From the NCBI GenBank assembly GCA_002435745.1, contig DIWT01000010.1, positions 1 to 29,303 of the forward strand: a stretch of DNA of 29,303 bases, in the 5' to 3' direction. Source of the stretch: a bacterium UBP15_UBA6099. GTDB taxonomy: Bacteria > UBP15 > UBA6099. Below the pieces are notes generated by a model, which worked only from the letters and a program-made list of their open reading frames with translations, was not told the DNA's origin and did not search any database. Shown piece by piece: positions 22,623-29,303 of the stretch. A program made the translations under genes and the position numbers. The stretch's first letter is position 1; each line of letters opens with the position of its first letter.

Positions 22623-24314
22623 ATGAAAAGGGATAAAGGCAGCAGGCAGTTCGCGCCCCCATCGGCGCCGGACGGACGCGACCGCTTCTTCCTCGCGCCC
22701 CGGCTCGTCCTCTTCGCCGGAACCGCCGTCTGGCTCTTCACAACCTCCCAACAGATGGTCTTCCTCGAAGGCGAAAGCTCCCGCCTCATCTCCGGCGTAG
22801 TTCCCCTGCTAGTGATGTTCGCCGTCTACACCGGCATGTTCCATCTTCTCGCACGACTCTACCCTTCGCGCGCAAAGGGCGTCTATTTCATATCCACCGT
22901 CGTGGACGTCGCCTTCATCACGCTGCTCATCCGCGCCACAGGCTCGTGCCAGAGCAATTTCTATCTCGCCTACTACCCATTCATCGCGCTGGCTGTGTTC
23001 TATTTCGGCGTCGCCGGCGGGGGCGTCGTCGCCGCTCTTTCCTCCGCCGCCTATCTCCTGATTTATCTCGCCAATCCGCAACAGCTTTTCGCCGCCGACT
23101 TCGCCCTCCGCCTCGGTTTCATGTTCATGGTGTTCTTCGTCCTCGCCTTCTTGGAAGAGAACGCCCGGAGAGCGCGCGCGGATATAGAACGGCAGAAAAA
23201 CACCATCGACGCGCTCAACGCCCGTCTCGAAGAGCGTTTCATGGACGTCGTCGAGGACAAGGAAAACCTCTCCCGCCTCGTCGAGGAGAAAGAACGTCTG
23301 CTCAATTCACAGAATCTCCTTACAGCCCGACGCCGCGCCCACATCTCTTTCGCAAAAGAACTGAACGCCCAGAACGACGTCGCCAAAACCGCGATGCTCT
23401 TCAACAGGTACGCCAAAGGGCTGCTCGAAACCGACCGCGCGGATATTGTGATAGTGAACTTCACGGCGAAAACCGCCGCCCTCCACCCGGACGACTCTGA
23501 AGACCGTCCGACCGAAATCCCCATCGACCATCCGCTGATACTCAAAGCCGAGCGCGAGGCCGACTCTGCCGGATTCTTCGAGGCGACTTGGAACAGCTCC
23601 GAGGCCGCGGACATTCCCTGCTCCATCCTCGTCGCCCCCACCCAGCCTTCCGCCATGCACGTCCAAACCCTTTCTGGCGCGGGCGAAAAATTCACCGGCC
23701 TCTTCATCGCCTCAAGCTACGACGACTACGTTTTCGACCCCGACATCCTCGACGAGCTTCGCATCCTCTGCAACCACCTCGCCGTCGCAATCGAAAACAT
23801 GTCCCTCAGAAAAAAACTTCAGGACATGGCGGACACCGACGGCCTGACCGCCGTCTTCAACCACAGGTATTTCCAGAACGCGTTGGAGCGGGAAATCATC
23901 CGCAGCCGAAGATACAAACGCCCTCTCGCTCTCCTCATGATCGACATCGACCACTTTAAAAAACTCAACGACTCGCACGGACACCAGACAGGAGACATCG
24001 TCCTTCGCGGCATGTGCGAAATAGTTAAAAAACAACTCAGAATCTCCGATATCCTCTGCCGCTACGGCGGCGAGGAGTTCGGCGTCGTCATGCCGGAAAC
24101 CGACGTTTCGGGGGCGATGGTGGTGGCTGAACGAGTCCGCCTCGCCGTTGAAAACCAGCCTTTCATCTCCGTCGACGGCGAATCTCTGAATATAACCGTC
24201 AGCCTCGGCCTCGGCGCTTTTCCGCCCGCCGAAGACGCCGAAACAATCATAAAGTCCGCCGACGAAGCCCTCTACCGAGCAAAAGAATCCGGCAGAAATC
24301 GCGTCGCCTGCTGA
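22623..24314 (+). CDS. Membrane GGDEF diguanylate cyclase
   Basis: The enzyme makes cyclic di-GMP from two GTP. The 563-aa protein has about six hydrophobic segments (roughly 25-41, 57-79, 87-104, 114-130, 132-150 and 160-177), then a coiled-coil helix (180-235). A GAF-like sensor domain follows (about 240-395), then a GGDEF domain (400-563). The active-site motif is GGEEF (482-486), metal/substrate residues are in MIDIDHFKKLND (439-450), and the inhibitory I-site RISD (473-476) lies exactly five residues upstream. It should therefore be active and product-inhibited. The N-terminal membrane sensor is not one I can name. The 104-bp repeat lies 20 nt after the stop. Confidence 0.94.
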   Translation: MKRDKGSRQFAPPSAPDGRDRFFLAPRLVLFAGTAVWLFTTSQQMVFLEGESSRLISGVVPLLVMFAVYTGMFHLLARLYPSRAKGVYFISTVVDVAFITLLIRATGSCQSNFYLAYYPFIALAVFYFGVAGGGVVAALSSAAYLLIYLANPQQLFAADFALRLGFMFMVFFVLAFLEENARRARADIERQKNTIDALNARLEERFMDVVEDKENLSRLVEEKERLLNSQNLLTARRRAHISFAKELNAQNDVAKTAMLFNRYAKGLLETDRADIVIVNFTAKTAALHPDDSEDRPTEIPIDHPLILKAEREADSAGFFEATWNSSEAADIPCSILVAPTQPSAMHVQTLSGAGEKFTGLFIASSYDDYVFDPDILDELRILCNHLAVAIENMSLRKKLQDMADTDGLTAVFNHRYFQNALEREIIRSRRYKRPLALLMIDIDHFKKLNDSHGHQTGDIVLRGMCEIVKKQLRISDILCRYGGEEFGVVMPETDVSGAMVVAERVRLAVENQPFISVDGESLNITVSLGLGAFPPAEDAETIIKSADEALYRAKESGRNRVAC

Positions 24315-24333
24315 CAAGCGCCCTTTGTTCTAT

Positions 24334-24399
24334 TCATGTTATTAGTTGATTCAACCCACTACCAAGCGTGCCATGCATAAAGCTTTTTCCTTTATGCAT
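24334..24399 (-). CDS. Possible 21-aa peptide within repeat copy 2
   Basis: On the minus strand, GGAGG (24411-24407) and a 7-nt spacer precede an ATG opening a 21-codon frame that ends in TGA at the edge of the repeat. The peptide is MHKGKSFMHGTLGSGLNQLI plus Thr. The only difference from copy 1 inside the frame (ACA/ACG) is synonymous. The ATG lies in the stem of the hairpin, which would hinder initiation. In copy 1 the frame does not stop at the same place. Evidence for real translation is weak. Confidence 0.25.
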   Translation of the reverse strand: MHKGKSFMHGTLGSGLNQLIT

Positions 24400-24438
24400 G
24401 ATGTATCCTCCAAAATAGTAAATGGGAACTTTTATTTA
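24335..24438 (-). repeat. 104-bp repeat, copy 2 (inverted relative to copy 1)
   Basis: This copy is 100/104 identical to 20-123 on the opposite strand, with no gaps. Its stem is at 24372-24382 and 24390-24400, with loop CTTTTTC on plus. It begins 20 nt after the stop codon of the GGDEF gene, so both copies are placed just downstream of a gene and in the same orientation relative to that gene. Sequence outside the unit is different at the two loci, except for a few possible extra matching bases at the gene-proximal edge. Confidence 0.9.
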
Positions 24439-24534
24439 ATTCTTCGTATAGATTCGTCATTTGAATTCGGAGCGATTGATCAAAACGGATGAAGCGCTGG
24501 ATTTAAGAGCTTGTTTTGCCGTATGACAAACTAA

Positions 24535-25203
24535 TCAGACGGCTCCGCCGGACGCCGGCATTCGAGCCGAACGGGGAGGCGGCCGCTTTCCTGCTCTCTC
24601 AAGAAACGCCGCCGCCATCGGAGAGTCCACGCGGGCGAGCGCCGATTCTATCTGCGCGCGCATCGCGGCGTCCGAAGTCTTATGAAGGGATATCAGCGGG
24701 ATGACGGCAACCCGCGATTCAAGCTCTGCGATTGCCGCCACAGCCTCCGCGCGCACCGCGCGCTCTTCGTCCGATAGTGCTTTTATCAGCGCCCATGCCA
24801 CCTCTTTGCCGCCGAGCGCGGCTATGGCCCTCACCGCGTGCAGCCTCACATAAGGGTTCTTCGACAGGCGCATCCGGATCACAAGCTCGTCGAGCGGCAG
24901 AAAAACCGAGCGGGGTCGCGGCCTATGCGCCGCCTTTGGCGCCGCCGCCCCGGGGACGGCTTCTTCGATTGATTTTTTCTTTTTCGCCGCGGCCGATTCA
25001 GCGCGCGCGCGCGACCTCAACAACTCATACGCCGCCGTCACGCGCTTGAACGCCTCCGCCGCCATCGGGTCGCCCGGATTGACGTCCGGATGCAACGCGA
25101 CCGCCTTCCGCCTGAACGCCTGCTTAAGCTCGGCCTGCGTGGCCCCCTCTTTGACCCCCAGCAGGGCGAGGCTTTTTTTCACATTGTCTTTGGGTCGCGT
25201 CAT
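24535..25203 (-). CDS. J-domain protein with HEAT-like repeats
   Basis: The 222-aa protein has an N-terminal J domain (about 7-65) with the essential HPD at 38-40, followed by DVNPGDP and the helix EAFKRVTAAYELL. A Lys/Ala/Pro-rich linker follows (66-100). Then come two to three HEAT-like repeats (about 115-205), for example NPYVRLHAVRAIAALGG and ERAVRAEAVAAIAELES. It lacks the G/F, zinc-finger and C-terminal domains of DnaJ, so it is a specialised co-chaperone. Its ATG overlaps the stop of the Hsp70 gene by ATGA, so it very likely serves that Hsp70. The HEAT part probably selects the client. Confidence 0.9.
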   Translation of the reverse strand: MTRPKDNVKKSLALLGVKEGATQAELKQAFRRKAVALHPDVNPGDPMAAEAFKRVTAAYELLRSRARAESAAAKKKKSIEEAVPGAAAPKAAHRPRPRSVFLPLDELVIRMRLSKNPYVRLHAVRAIAALGGKEVAWALIKALSDEERAVRAEAVAAIAELESRVAVIPLISLHKTSDAAMRAQIESALARVDSPMAAAFLERAGKRPPPRSARMPASGGAV

Positions 25204-26915
25204 ACCGCCGCCAGTTCGTTCAGATAAACGCTCATCGTCTCCACCGCCGTTTTCAACTGGTGGATGTCCCCGCCGCCGAGCGCCGACTTGATATAGTCGA
25301 CAAGCTCCTCGATTTCAGGGTTGTCGTTGAGCGATTCCAAACCTTCGCGCTCGGCTTTCTCGTTGATGCGGCTCAGCAACGCGCGCGCCTGCCGGAGCAG
25401 CCGGTTCCGCGCTATGAACAACTCGTCCTCGTCCTTGTGCGCGGCGGCGTCGAGCGCCATCTTCCGAACGTCTTCCTCGTCCACGGCGTTCCCTGCTTCG
25501 ATCCTTATCTCCCTGTGCTCGCCGGTCTCCTCGTTCTGCGCGCGCACGTGCGCCATGCCGTTCACGTCGATGTCGAAAACCACGTCTATTCTAGGAACGC
25601 CTCGCGGGGCCGGAGGGATGCCTTCGAGAGTGAACCTGCCGAGAGAGAAATTGCGGCTCGCCTGCGCCCGCTCTCCCTGCAGCACGTGAACCTCGACCGA
25701 TGTCTGTCCGTCCGTAACCGTCGTGAACACGCGGCCCCGCGTCGTCGGGATGCAGCTGTTTCTCTCGATAATCGGCACGAACACATCGTTGTCCGTCTCG
25801 ATGCCCAGCGTCAGCGGCGTTATGTCCACCAGCACAAGCCCCTTCACGCCGCCTGACATCACGCCCGCCTGAATGCACGCGCCGACCGCCACCGATTCAT
25901 CCGGGTTCGAACTGCGAAGCAGCTTGTTTCCGAACTTCTCTTCAAGCCGCCTGCGCACCGCCGGAATCCTCGACGAGCCGCCCACCAGAGCCACCGCGCC
26001 TATGTCGCGCGGCGACATCCCAGCGTCTTCCAGCGCCGCGTCCACCAGTCCGTCTATCTCCGCCAGATAGTCCGCGACAAGCTCCTCGAACTTCTGCCGC
26101 GTCAACGTCATCTGAAGATGCTTAGGGCCTTCCCTGTCGGCGGAGATAAAAGGCACATGTATGGACGCGGAAGCCGACTCCGAAAGCTCTTTCTTCGCCG
26201 CCTCCGCCGCGTCCCGCGCCTTCTGCATCGCCATCGGGTCTTCCCTCAGGTCTATCCTGTGCTTCTGGTAGAAATCCGAAACGATGTGATGCACGACGCG
26301 GGCGTCGAAATCGTCTCCGCCCAGCTTGTTGTTGCCCCGCGTCGCAAGCGCCTCGTAAACCGTTCCCGATATATCCAGAACCGACACATCGAAAGTGCCG
26401 CCGCCTAAATCGAAAACCAGAATCGTCCCCTCCTGATTGCGGGGCATGCCGAACGCCAGCGCCGCCGCCGTCGGCTCGTTTATCAGCCTTTTGACCTCCA
26501 GCCCCGCAAGCTCGCCCGCAAGCTTCACCGCCTGCCTCTGGCTGTCGTTGAAATACGCCGGAACTGTTATTATCGCCTCCGTTATCGGCTCTCCTAAAAA
26601 CTCCTCCGCGCTCTCCTTCAGCCTGCCGATGATTATCGCCGCGATCTGCGCCGCGGCGTACTCGCGCCCGTCGATGTTAACTTTGAAATTCTCGCCCAGC
26701 TTCCTCTTTATGGACCTGAAAGTGCGCTCGCAGTTGATGACGGACTGGTTCTTCGCCGCCGTGCCGACCAGCAACTCGCCTTCCTCCCCGAACGCCACCA
26801 CGGAAGGAGTCAGACGCTCCCCGCGCTGGTTTGGGATCACCACCGGCTCCCCGCCTTCTAGGGCGCATATCACTGAGTTGGTGGTTCCGAAATCGATTCC
26901 GACAGCTCGGCCCAT
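25200..26915 (-). CDS. dnaK: Hsp70 chaperone (short DnaK paralogue)
   Basis: This ATP-dependent chaperone has an intact actin-like ATPase domain: GIDFGTTNS (6-14), INEPTAAALAFG (145-156), FDLGGGTFDVSVLD (168-181) and GGSSRIP (312-318). The interdomain linker VLVDITPLTLG is at 361-371, and a substrate-binding beta domain follows (about 380-495). The helical lid is short and the acidic disordered tail of housekeeping DnaK is absent, giving 571 aa against the usual 610-640. No grpE or canonical dnaJ is adjacent. It is coupled to a J-domain/HEAT protein, so it looks like a dedicated second Hsp70. The ATG is preceded by GGAGG. It could still be the only DnaK of this organism. Confidence 0.93.
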   Translation of the reverse strand: MGRAVGIDFGTTNSVICALEGGEPVVIPNQRGERLTPSVVAFGEEGELLVGTAAKNQSVINCERTFRSIKRKLGENFKVNIDGREYAAAQIAAIIIGRLKESAEEFLGEPITEAIITVPAYFNDSQRQAVKLAGELAGLEVKRLINEPTAAALAFGMPRNQEGTILVFDLGGGTFDVSVLDISGTVYEALATRGNNKLGGDDFDARVVHHIVSDFYQKHRIDLREDPMAMQKARDAAEAAKKELSESASASIHVPFISADREGPKHLQMTLTRQKFEELVADYLAEIDGLVDAALEDAGMSPRDIGAVALVGGSSRIPAVRRRLEEKFGNKLLRSSNPDESVAVGACIQAGVMSGGVKGLVLVDITPLTLGIETDNDVFVPIIERNSCIPTTRGRVFTTVTDGQTSVEVHVLQGERAQASRNFSLGRFTLEGIPPAPRGVPRIDVVFDIDVNGMAHVRAQNEETGEHREIRIEAGNAVDEEDVRKMALDAAAHKDEDELFIARNRLLRQARALLSRINEKAEREGLESLNDNPEIEELVDYIKSALGGGDIHQLKTAVETMSVYLNELAAV

Positions 26916-26959
26916 AACATGCCTCCGTTTCAGCGGTTCCGAAAAAATATCCCTTAAGC

Positions 26960-26986
26960 GAATGGCGCGCGCGCCACATCTGCAAG
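26960..26986 (-). promoter_or_regulatory. Possible heat-shock (sigma32-like) promoter of the Hsp70 gene
   Basis: On the minus strand CCTTGCA is followed, 13 nt later, by CGCCATTC. This resembles the CTTGAA-N13-15-CCCCAT pattern of sigma32 promoters. The leader would be about 40 nt. The -10 half overlaps the perfect palindrome TGGCGCGCGCGCCA (26963-26976). No CIRCE element is seen. Confidence 0.3.
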
Positions 26987-26995
26987 GGTTTCAGA

Positions 26996-27108
26996 CTCCC
27001 GCCTCTGACTATAGGCGCTTATCTTGTTCCTTAATTCCAATTTTAAAATAGCAAATATAAAACAGGCTGCGCCTATAGTTAAGTATATTAATACCCGCTC
27101 CCGCCTCT
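26996..27108. repeat. Nested direct and inverted repeats upstream of the Hsp70 gene
   Basis: The direct repeats CTCCCGCCTCT (26996-27006 and 27098-27108) enclose the inverted repeats ACTATAGGCGC (27008-27018) and GCGCCTATAGT (27069-27079), with a 50-bp AT-rich core. The layout recalls a tiny element with a target duplication. However, the gap between direct and inverted repeat is 1 bp on the left and 18 bp on the right, so it is not a clean one. Confidence 0.65.
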
Positions 27109-27171
27109 CTTTGTAAATACTATTACAAAAATATGCGGGTCAATTCACATAAATAAAACGTAAAGCTTTGG

Positions 27172-27215
27172 AAAAAGGGTTCAGGAAAACAACCTTTCTC
27201 GAATGGTTTTTTTCC
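27172..27215 (-). terminator. Orphan terminator-like hairpin
   Basis: The arms GGAAAACAACCTTT (27184-27197) and AATGGTTTTTTTCC (27202-27215) pair with two mismatches around CTCG. On the minus strand a T run follows (AACCCTTTTTCC). It resembles the hairpin at 7013-7057, and both have a GGCGG on the same side. No leftward gene lies to its right, so it terminates no visible gene. Confidence 0.55.
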
Positions 27216-27349
27216 GACCGCCGGCGGCAGAAAACTTCCTTTTTCTCCTCCTTTTCTTCTATCGACTTTTCTTTCGCTTTCTCTTCTTTTTTTATGTCTT
27301 ATTCATTTCTTTCTCCCGCTTTCAGCCTGCAGCCGGGTAGGCAACGGGG

Positions 27350-27379
27350 TTGTGGCGGGCCGACGTTGTCCTGTATAAT
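27350..27379 (+). promoter_or_regulatory. M20 peptidase promoter
   Basis: TTGTGG (27350-27355), an 18-bp spacer and a perfect TATAAT (27374-27379) lie 55 nt upstream of the start codon. Confidence 0.65.
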
Positions 27380-27433
27380 CACCAGAAGACAGCAAAGAGC
27401 GGCAGACGTCAGAACGACGAAGGAGCGGCCAAA

Positions 27434-28783
27434 ATGTTGACGGACAGCGACGTAAAAAGGATGTCGGAAGAAGTTCAGAGACACCTCATCAACCTGATAA
27501 GGATAGACACCACGAACCCGCCGGGCAACGAGACGGCCGCCTGCGAGTACATGAAAGCAGAGTTGGCCAAAGACGGGCTGGAGAGCGAGATACTAGAATC
27601 CGCGCCGGGCCGCGGCAACTTCGTGTGCAGGCTTAAAGGCGACGGCAGCAAGCGCCCGCTCGCCCTCGCGTCCCACCTAGACGTCGTCCCCTGCGAACGC
27701 GAGTCGTGGTCGGTCGACCCCTACGCGGCGGTCGTCAAAGACGGCTTCATCTGGGGGCGCGGCTCGCTCGACACCAAATCGCTCACCGCCATCCACATGG
27801 TCACCGTCGCCGAGATGAAGAGGAAAAACATCCCTCTGAAGCGAGACATCATCCTGCTCGCCGTCGCCGACGAAGAACAGTCCGGCTCATACGGCATGGG
27901 CTGGATGACAACCAAGCATTTCGACAAGATAGACTGCGAATACCAGATAAACGAAGGGGCCGGCATCGGCATCCCGATGGGCAACAAGAACGTCTATCAG
28001 GTTCAGACCGCCGAGAAAGGCGCGAACTGGTTCAAGCTCACCACGCGGGGCGAACCCGGACACGGCTCCATACCCCGCAAAGACAACTGCGTCGTCAGGA
28101 TGGCCAAAGCCATCGAGAAAGTCTCGCATCCGTTGCCGATGCGCAAAACCAAAGTCGTCGAGGGATTCATCAACGGCATGGCGTCCAAGGCCCTCGGATT
28201 CCCCAAAGGCCTGCTCTTCAAACAACTCCTCAACCCCGCCCTCTGCGGCCCCGTACTCAAAGCCATCCGCGCCGCCGAACCCGACACCGGCGATATGATA
28301 TCGTCCATGCTCCGCGACTCCATCTCCCCGACCATGTTCCACGCCGGAAACAAAGAAAACGTCATCCCCCCCAAGTGCGAAGCCGTCATCGACTGCCGCA
28401 TACTTCCCGGCCAGACGTCCGCGGGATTTAAAAAGATGCTCACCGAGATGTTAGACGTCGACAGCATAGAGCTGCTCGTCGAACAGGTTCCCGACCCCAC
28501 CGAAAGCCCGGCGGACACCGAACTGTACCGCTGCATCGAGCGCGCCATCATGAAGAACGACCCCAAAGGCGTCCTCGTGCCGTACATCTCCACCGGAGCC
28601 ACGGACTCCCGCTTCTTGCGAAAGAAAGGCGTCGTCGCTTACGGTTTCTCCCCGTTCCTGTCTAAAGTCGACTTCCGGGAATTCCTCTACACCATTCACG
28701 GCCACGACGAGCGCATACCCATCGACGGAGTCGATTTCAGCGTAAGAGTCACATACGACCTTGTGGCGGATTTTTGCGGATGA
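27434..28783 (+). CDS. M20 family metallopeptidase
   Basis: M20 enzymes are two-zinc aminoacylases, deacylases or peptidases (ArgE, DapE, carboxypeptidase G2 and aminoacylase-1 types). The 449-aa product shows the metal and catalytic residues: H81 and D83 in ASHLDVVP, D113 in GRGSLDTKS, E147-E148 in VADEEQSG, E174 in INEGAG, and H422 in IHGHDE. A dimerisation domain (about 215-330) sits in between, with GEPGHGS. The normal GAxDMKG motif is GSLDTKS here. ATG 27434 has AGGAG upstream and lies after the promoter, so the frame's earlier start at 27350 is rejected. The substrate is unknown. It overlaps the next gene by ATGA. Confidence 0.94.
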   Translation: MLTDSDVKRMSEEVQRHLINLIRIDTTNPPGNETAACEYMKAELAKDGLESEILESAPGRGNFVCRLKGDGSKRPLALASHLDVVPCERESWSVDPYAAVVKDGFIWGRGSLDTKSLTAIHMVTVAEMKRKNIPLKRDIILLAVADEEQSGSYGMGWMTTKHFDKIDCEYQINEGAGIGIPMGNKNVYQVQTAEKGANWFKLTTRGEPGHGSIPRKDNCVVRMAKAIEKVSHPLPMRKTKVVEGFINGMASKALGFPKGLLFKQLLNPALCGPVLKAIRAAEPDTGDMISSMLRDSISPTMFHAGNKENVIPPKCEAVIDCRILPGQTSAGFKKMLTEMLDVDSIELLVEQVPDPTESPADTELYRCIERAIMKNDPKGVLVPYISTGATDSRFLRKKGVVAYGFSPFLSKVDFREFLYTIHGHDERIPIDGVDFSVRVTYDLVADFCG

Positions 28784-29265
28784 GCGACTCCCGCGAGGGC
28801 GCTCCGCGCCCCGCCGTCTCGCATTACTCGTTCCTCGGCCTCGCCAGATGGCTCTGGTTGCGCCTGCTGGGAAAAGAGATAATCGTTACCGGCGAATGCG
28901 ACATGTGCGGGGGCTGCTGCCGCGCCCTCAACTTGTCGGAAAAAGGCCGATGGGTACGCACGGAAGAAGAGTTCCGCAGTCTGGTCGAGAAATATCCCGA
29001 ATACGCCCGCTTCAAGCATTGCGGCTACACCGCGCTCGGTCTGATGACGTTCGAATGCTCCATGCTCGGCCCCGACAACCTCTGCGCCGACCACGACAAC
29101 CGGCCTGAACTCTGCCGCGTGTATCCGGAGACAGACCTGTACTTCATGTGCGGCGCGCTCCCGCGCTCCTGCGGATACGAATACAAAGCCGCCCCGTCGT
29201 TCCGCCGCGCCCTTCGCCGCGCTTCCCGCCACAAAGACAACGCGAAGACGGAAACAAAAGGCTAG
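28780..29265 (+). CDS. YkgJ-type CxxCxxCC metal-cluster protein
   Basis: The 161-aa protein carries the family motif CDMCGGCC (Cys40, 43, 46 and 47). It also has further cysteines at 81, 93, 102, 112, 124 and 131, including CSMLGPDNLCADHDNRPELCRVYP, which matches the second half of the YkgJ (zinc/iron-chelating) domain. The biochemical role of this family is not established; zinc or Fe-S binding is assumed. A hydrophobic patch at 18-30 is too short to be a clear membrane helix. ATG 28780 overlaps the peptidase stop by ATGA. A TTG two codons earlier is less likely. Confidence 0.9.
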   Translation: MSDSREGAPRPAVSHYSFLGLARWLWLRLLGKEIIVTGECDMCGGCCRALNLSEKGRWVRTEEEFRSLVEKYPEYARFKHCGYTALGLMTFECSMLGPDNLCADHDNRPELCRVYPETDLYFMCGALPRSCGYEYKAAPSFRRALRRASRHKDNAKTETKG

Positions 29266-29284
29266 CCGGTTATTGGTTGGTTAA

Positions 29285-29303
29285 GGGAAAACTTTTGAAA
29301 AAG
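29285..29303 (+). terminator. Left arm of a terminator cut by the window end
   Basis: GGGAAAACTTTTGAAAAAG begins 20 nt after the last stop codon and looks like the first arm and loop of a GGGAAAACTTTT-type intrinsic terminator. The second arm would lie beyond the window. Confidence 0.45.

Larger units (their letters stand above)
26916..27433. other. Divergent intergenic region with repeats, about 518 bp
   Basis: This gap lies between the leftward Hsp70 gene and the rightward M20 peptidase gene. From left to right it holds a 14-bp palindrome (26963-26976), 11-bp direct repeats CTCCCGCCTCT (26996-27006, 27098-27108), 11-bp inverted repeats (27008-27018, 27069-27079), an AT-rich core, a terminator-like hairpin (27184-27215), a pyrimidine-rich tract (about 27236-27320) and the peptidase promoter. 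The 90-codon frame at 27168-27440 runs through the hairpin and tract and is probably not a gene. Confidence 0.7.

Noticed and set aside
27168..27440. 90-codon plus-strand frame upstream of the M20 peptidase
   Set aside because: It translates the terminator-like hairpin and the pyrimidine tract (Phe/Ser runs), starts with TTG without an SD, and overlaps the peptidase promoter.
29270..29284. GGTTGGTTAAG near the window end as a second operator
   Set aside because: It matches only half of the 9225-9240 palindrome plus flank, has no symmetric partner, and lies after a stop codon. Chance is likely.

Overview
The window is ordinary-looking bacterial chromosome from a GC-rich organism with densely packed genes, frequent ATGA stop/start overlaps, Shine-Dalgarno starts and sigma70-type promoters in AT-rich gaps. 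A PilT ATPase and several proteins with Sec-type signal peptides fit a Gram-negative-type, twitching heterotroph. I cannot name the phylum from sequence alone. I see no rRNA, tRNA, CRISPR array, prophage or complete insertion sequence.

Left part (1-7 kb, minus strand): a tryptophan operon trpE-trpG-[membrane protein]-trpC-trpB-trpA followed by pilT. The five trp-region junctions from trpE to trpA are all 4-base ATGA overlaps. trpD and trpF are absent, and an unrecognised multi-pass membrane protein sits where trpD often lies. A good promoter lies about 28 nt upstream of trpE, which leaves no room for an attenuator after it. 7-9.4 kb: a long-chain acyl-CoA ligase-type gene (minus) ends at a strong terminator. 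Its upstream promoter carries a perfect 16-bp palindrome at the expected start point, which looks like a repressor operator.

Middle (9.4-18.5 kb, plus strand): a ceramidase-like hydrolase, an AT-rich orphan HsdR_N-type nuclease gene (probably acquired), a secreted beta-propeller-like protein, an ADP-ribosylglycohydrolase, a secreted compact GH31 glycosidase, a vWA-like protein with a degenerate metal site, and a secreted glycerophosphodiester phosphodiesterase translationally coupled to a DUF1285-like protein.

Right part (18.6-29.3 kb): a 982-aa PRC-barrel/coiled-coil protein, an unrecognised 276-aa protein followed by a membrane GGDEF diguanylate cyclase with an intact I-site, then (minus) a short Hsp70 coupled to a J-domain/HEAT protein, then (plus) an M20 metallopeptidase coupled to a YkgJ-type CxxCxxCC protein.

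The most unusual structure is a pair of 104-bp repeats (20-123 and 24335-24438), 100/104 identical with no gaps, in inverted orientation. Each abuts the 3' end of a gene, and each contains a Shine-Dalgarno sequence, an ATG buried in an 11-bp stem-loop, and a 21-codon reading frame. A second repeated motif is a terminator-like hairpin seen at 7013-7057 and 27184-27215, with a possible third, related hairpin arm at the very end of the window. Coordinates of short sites were counted by eye and may be off by a base or two.
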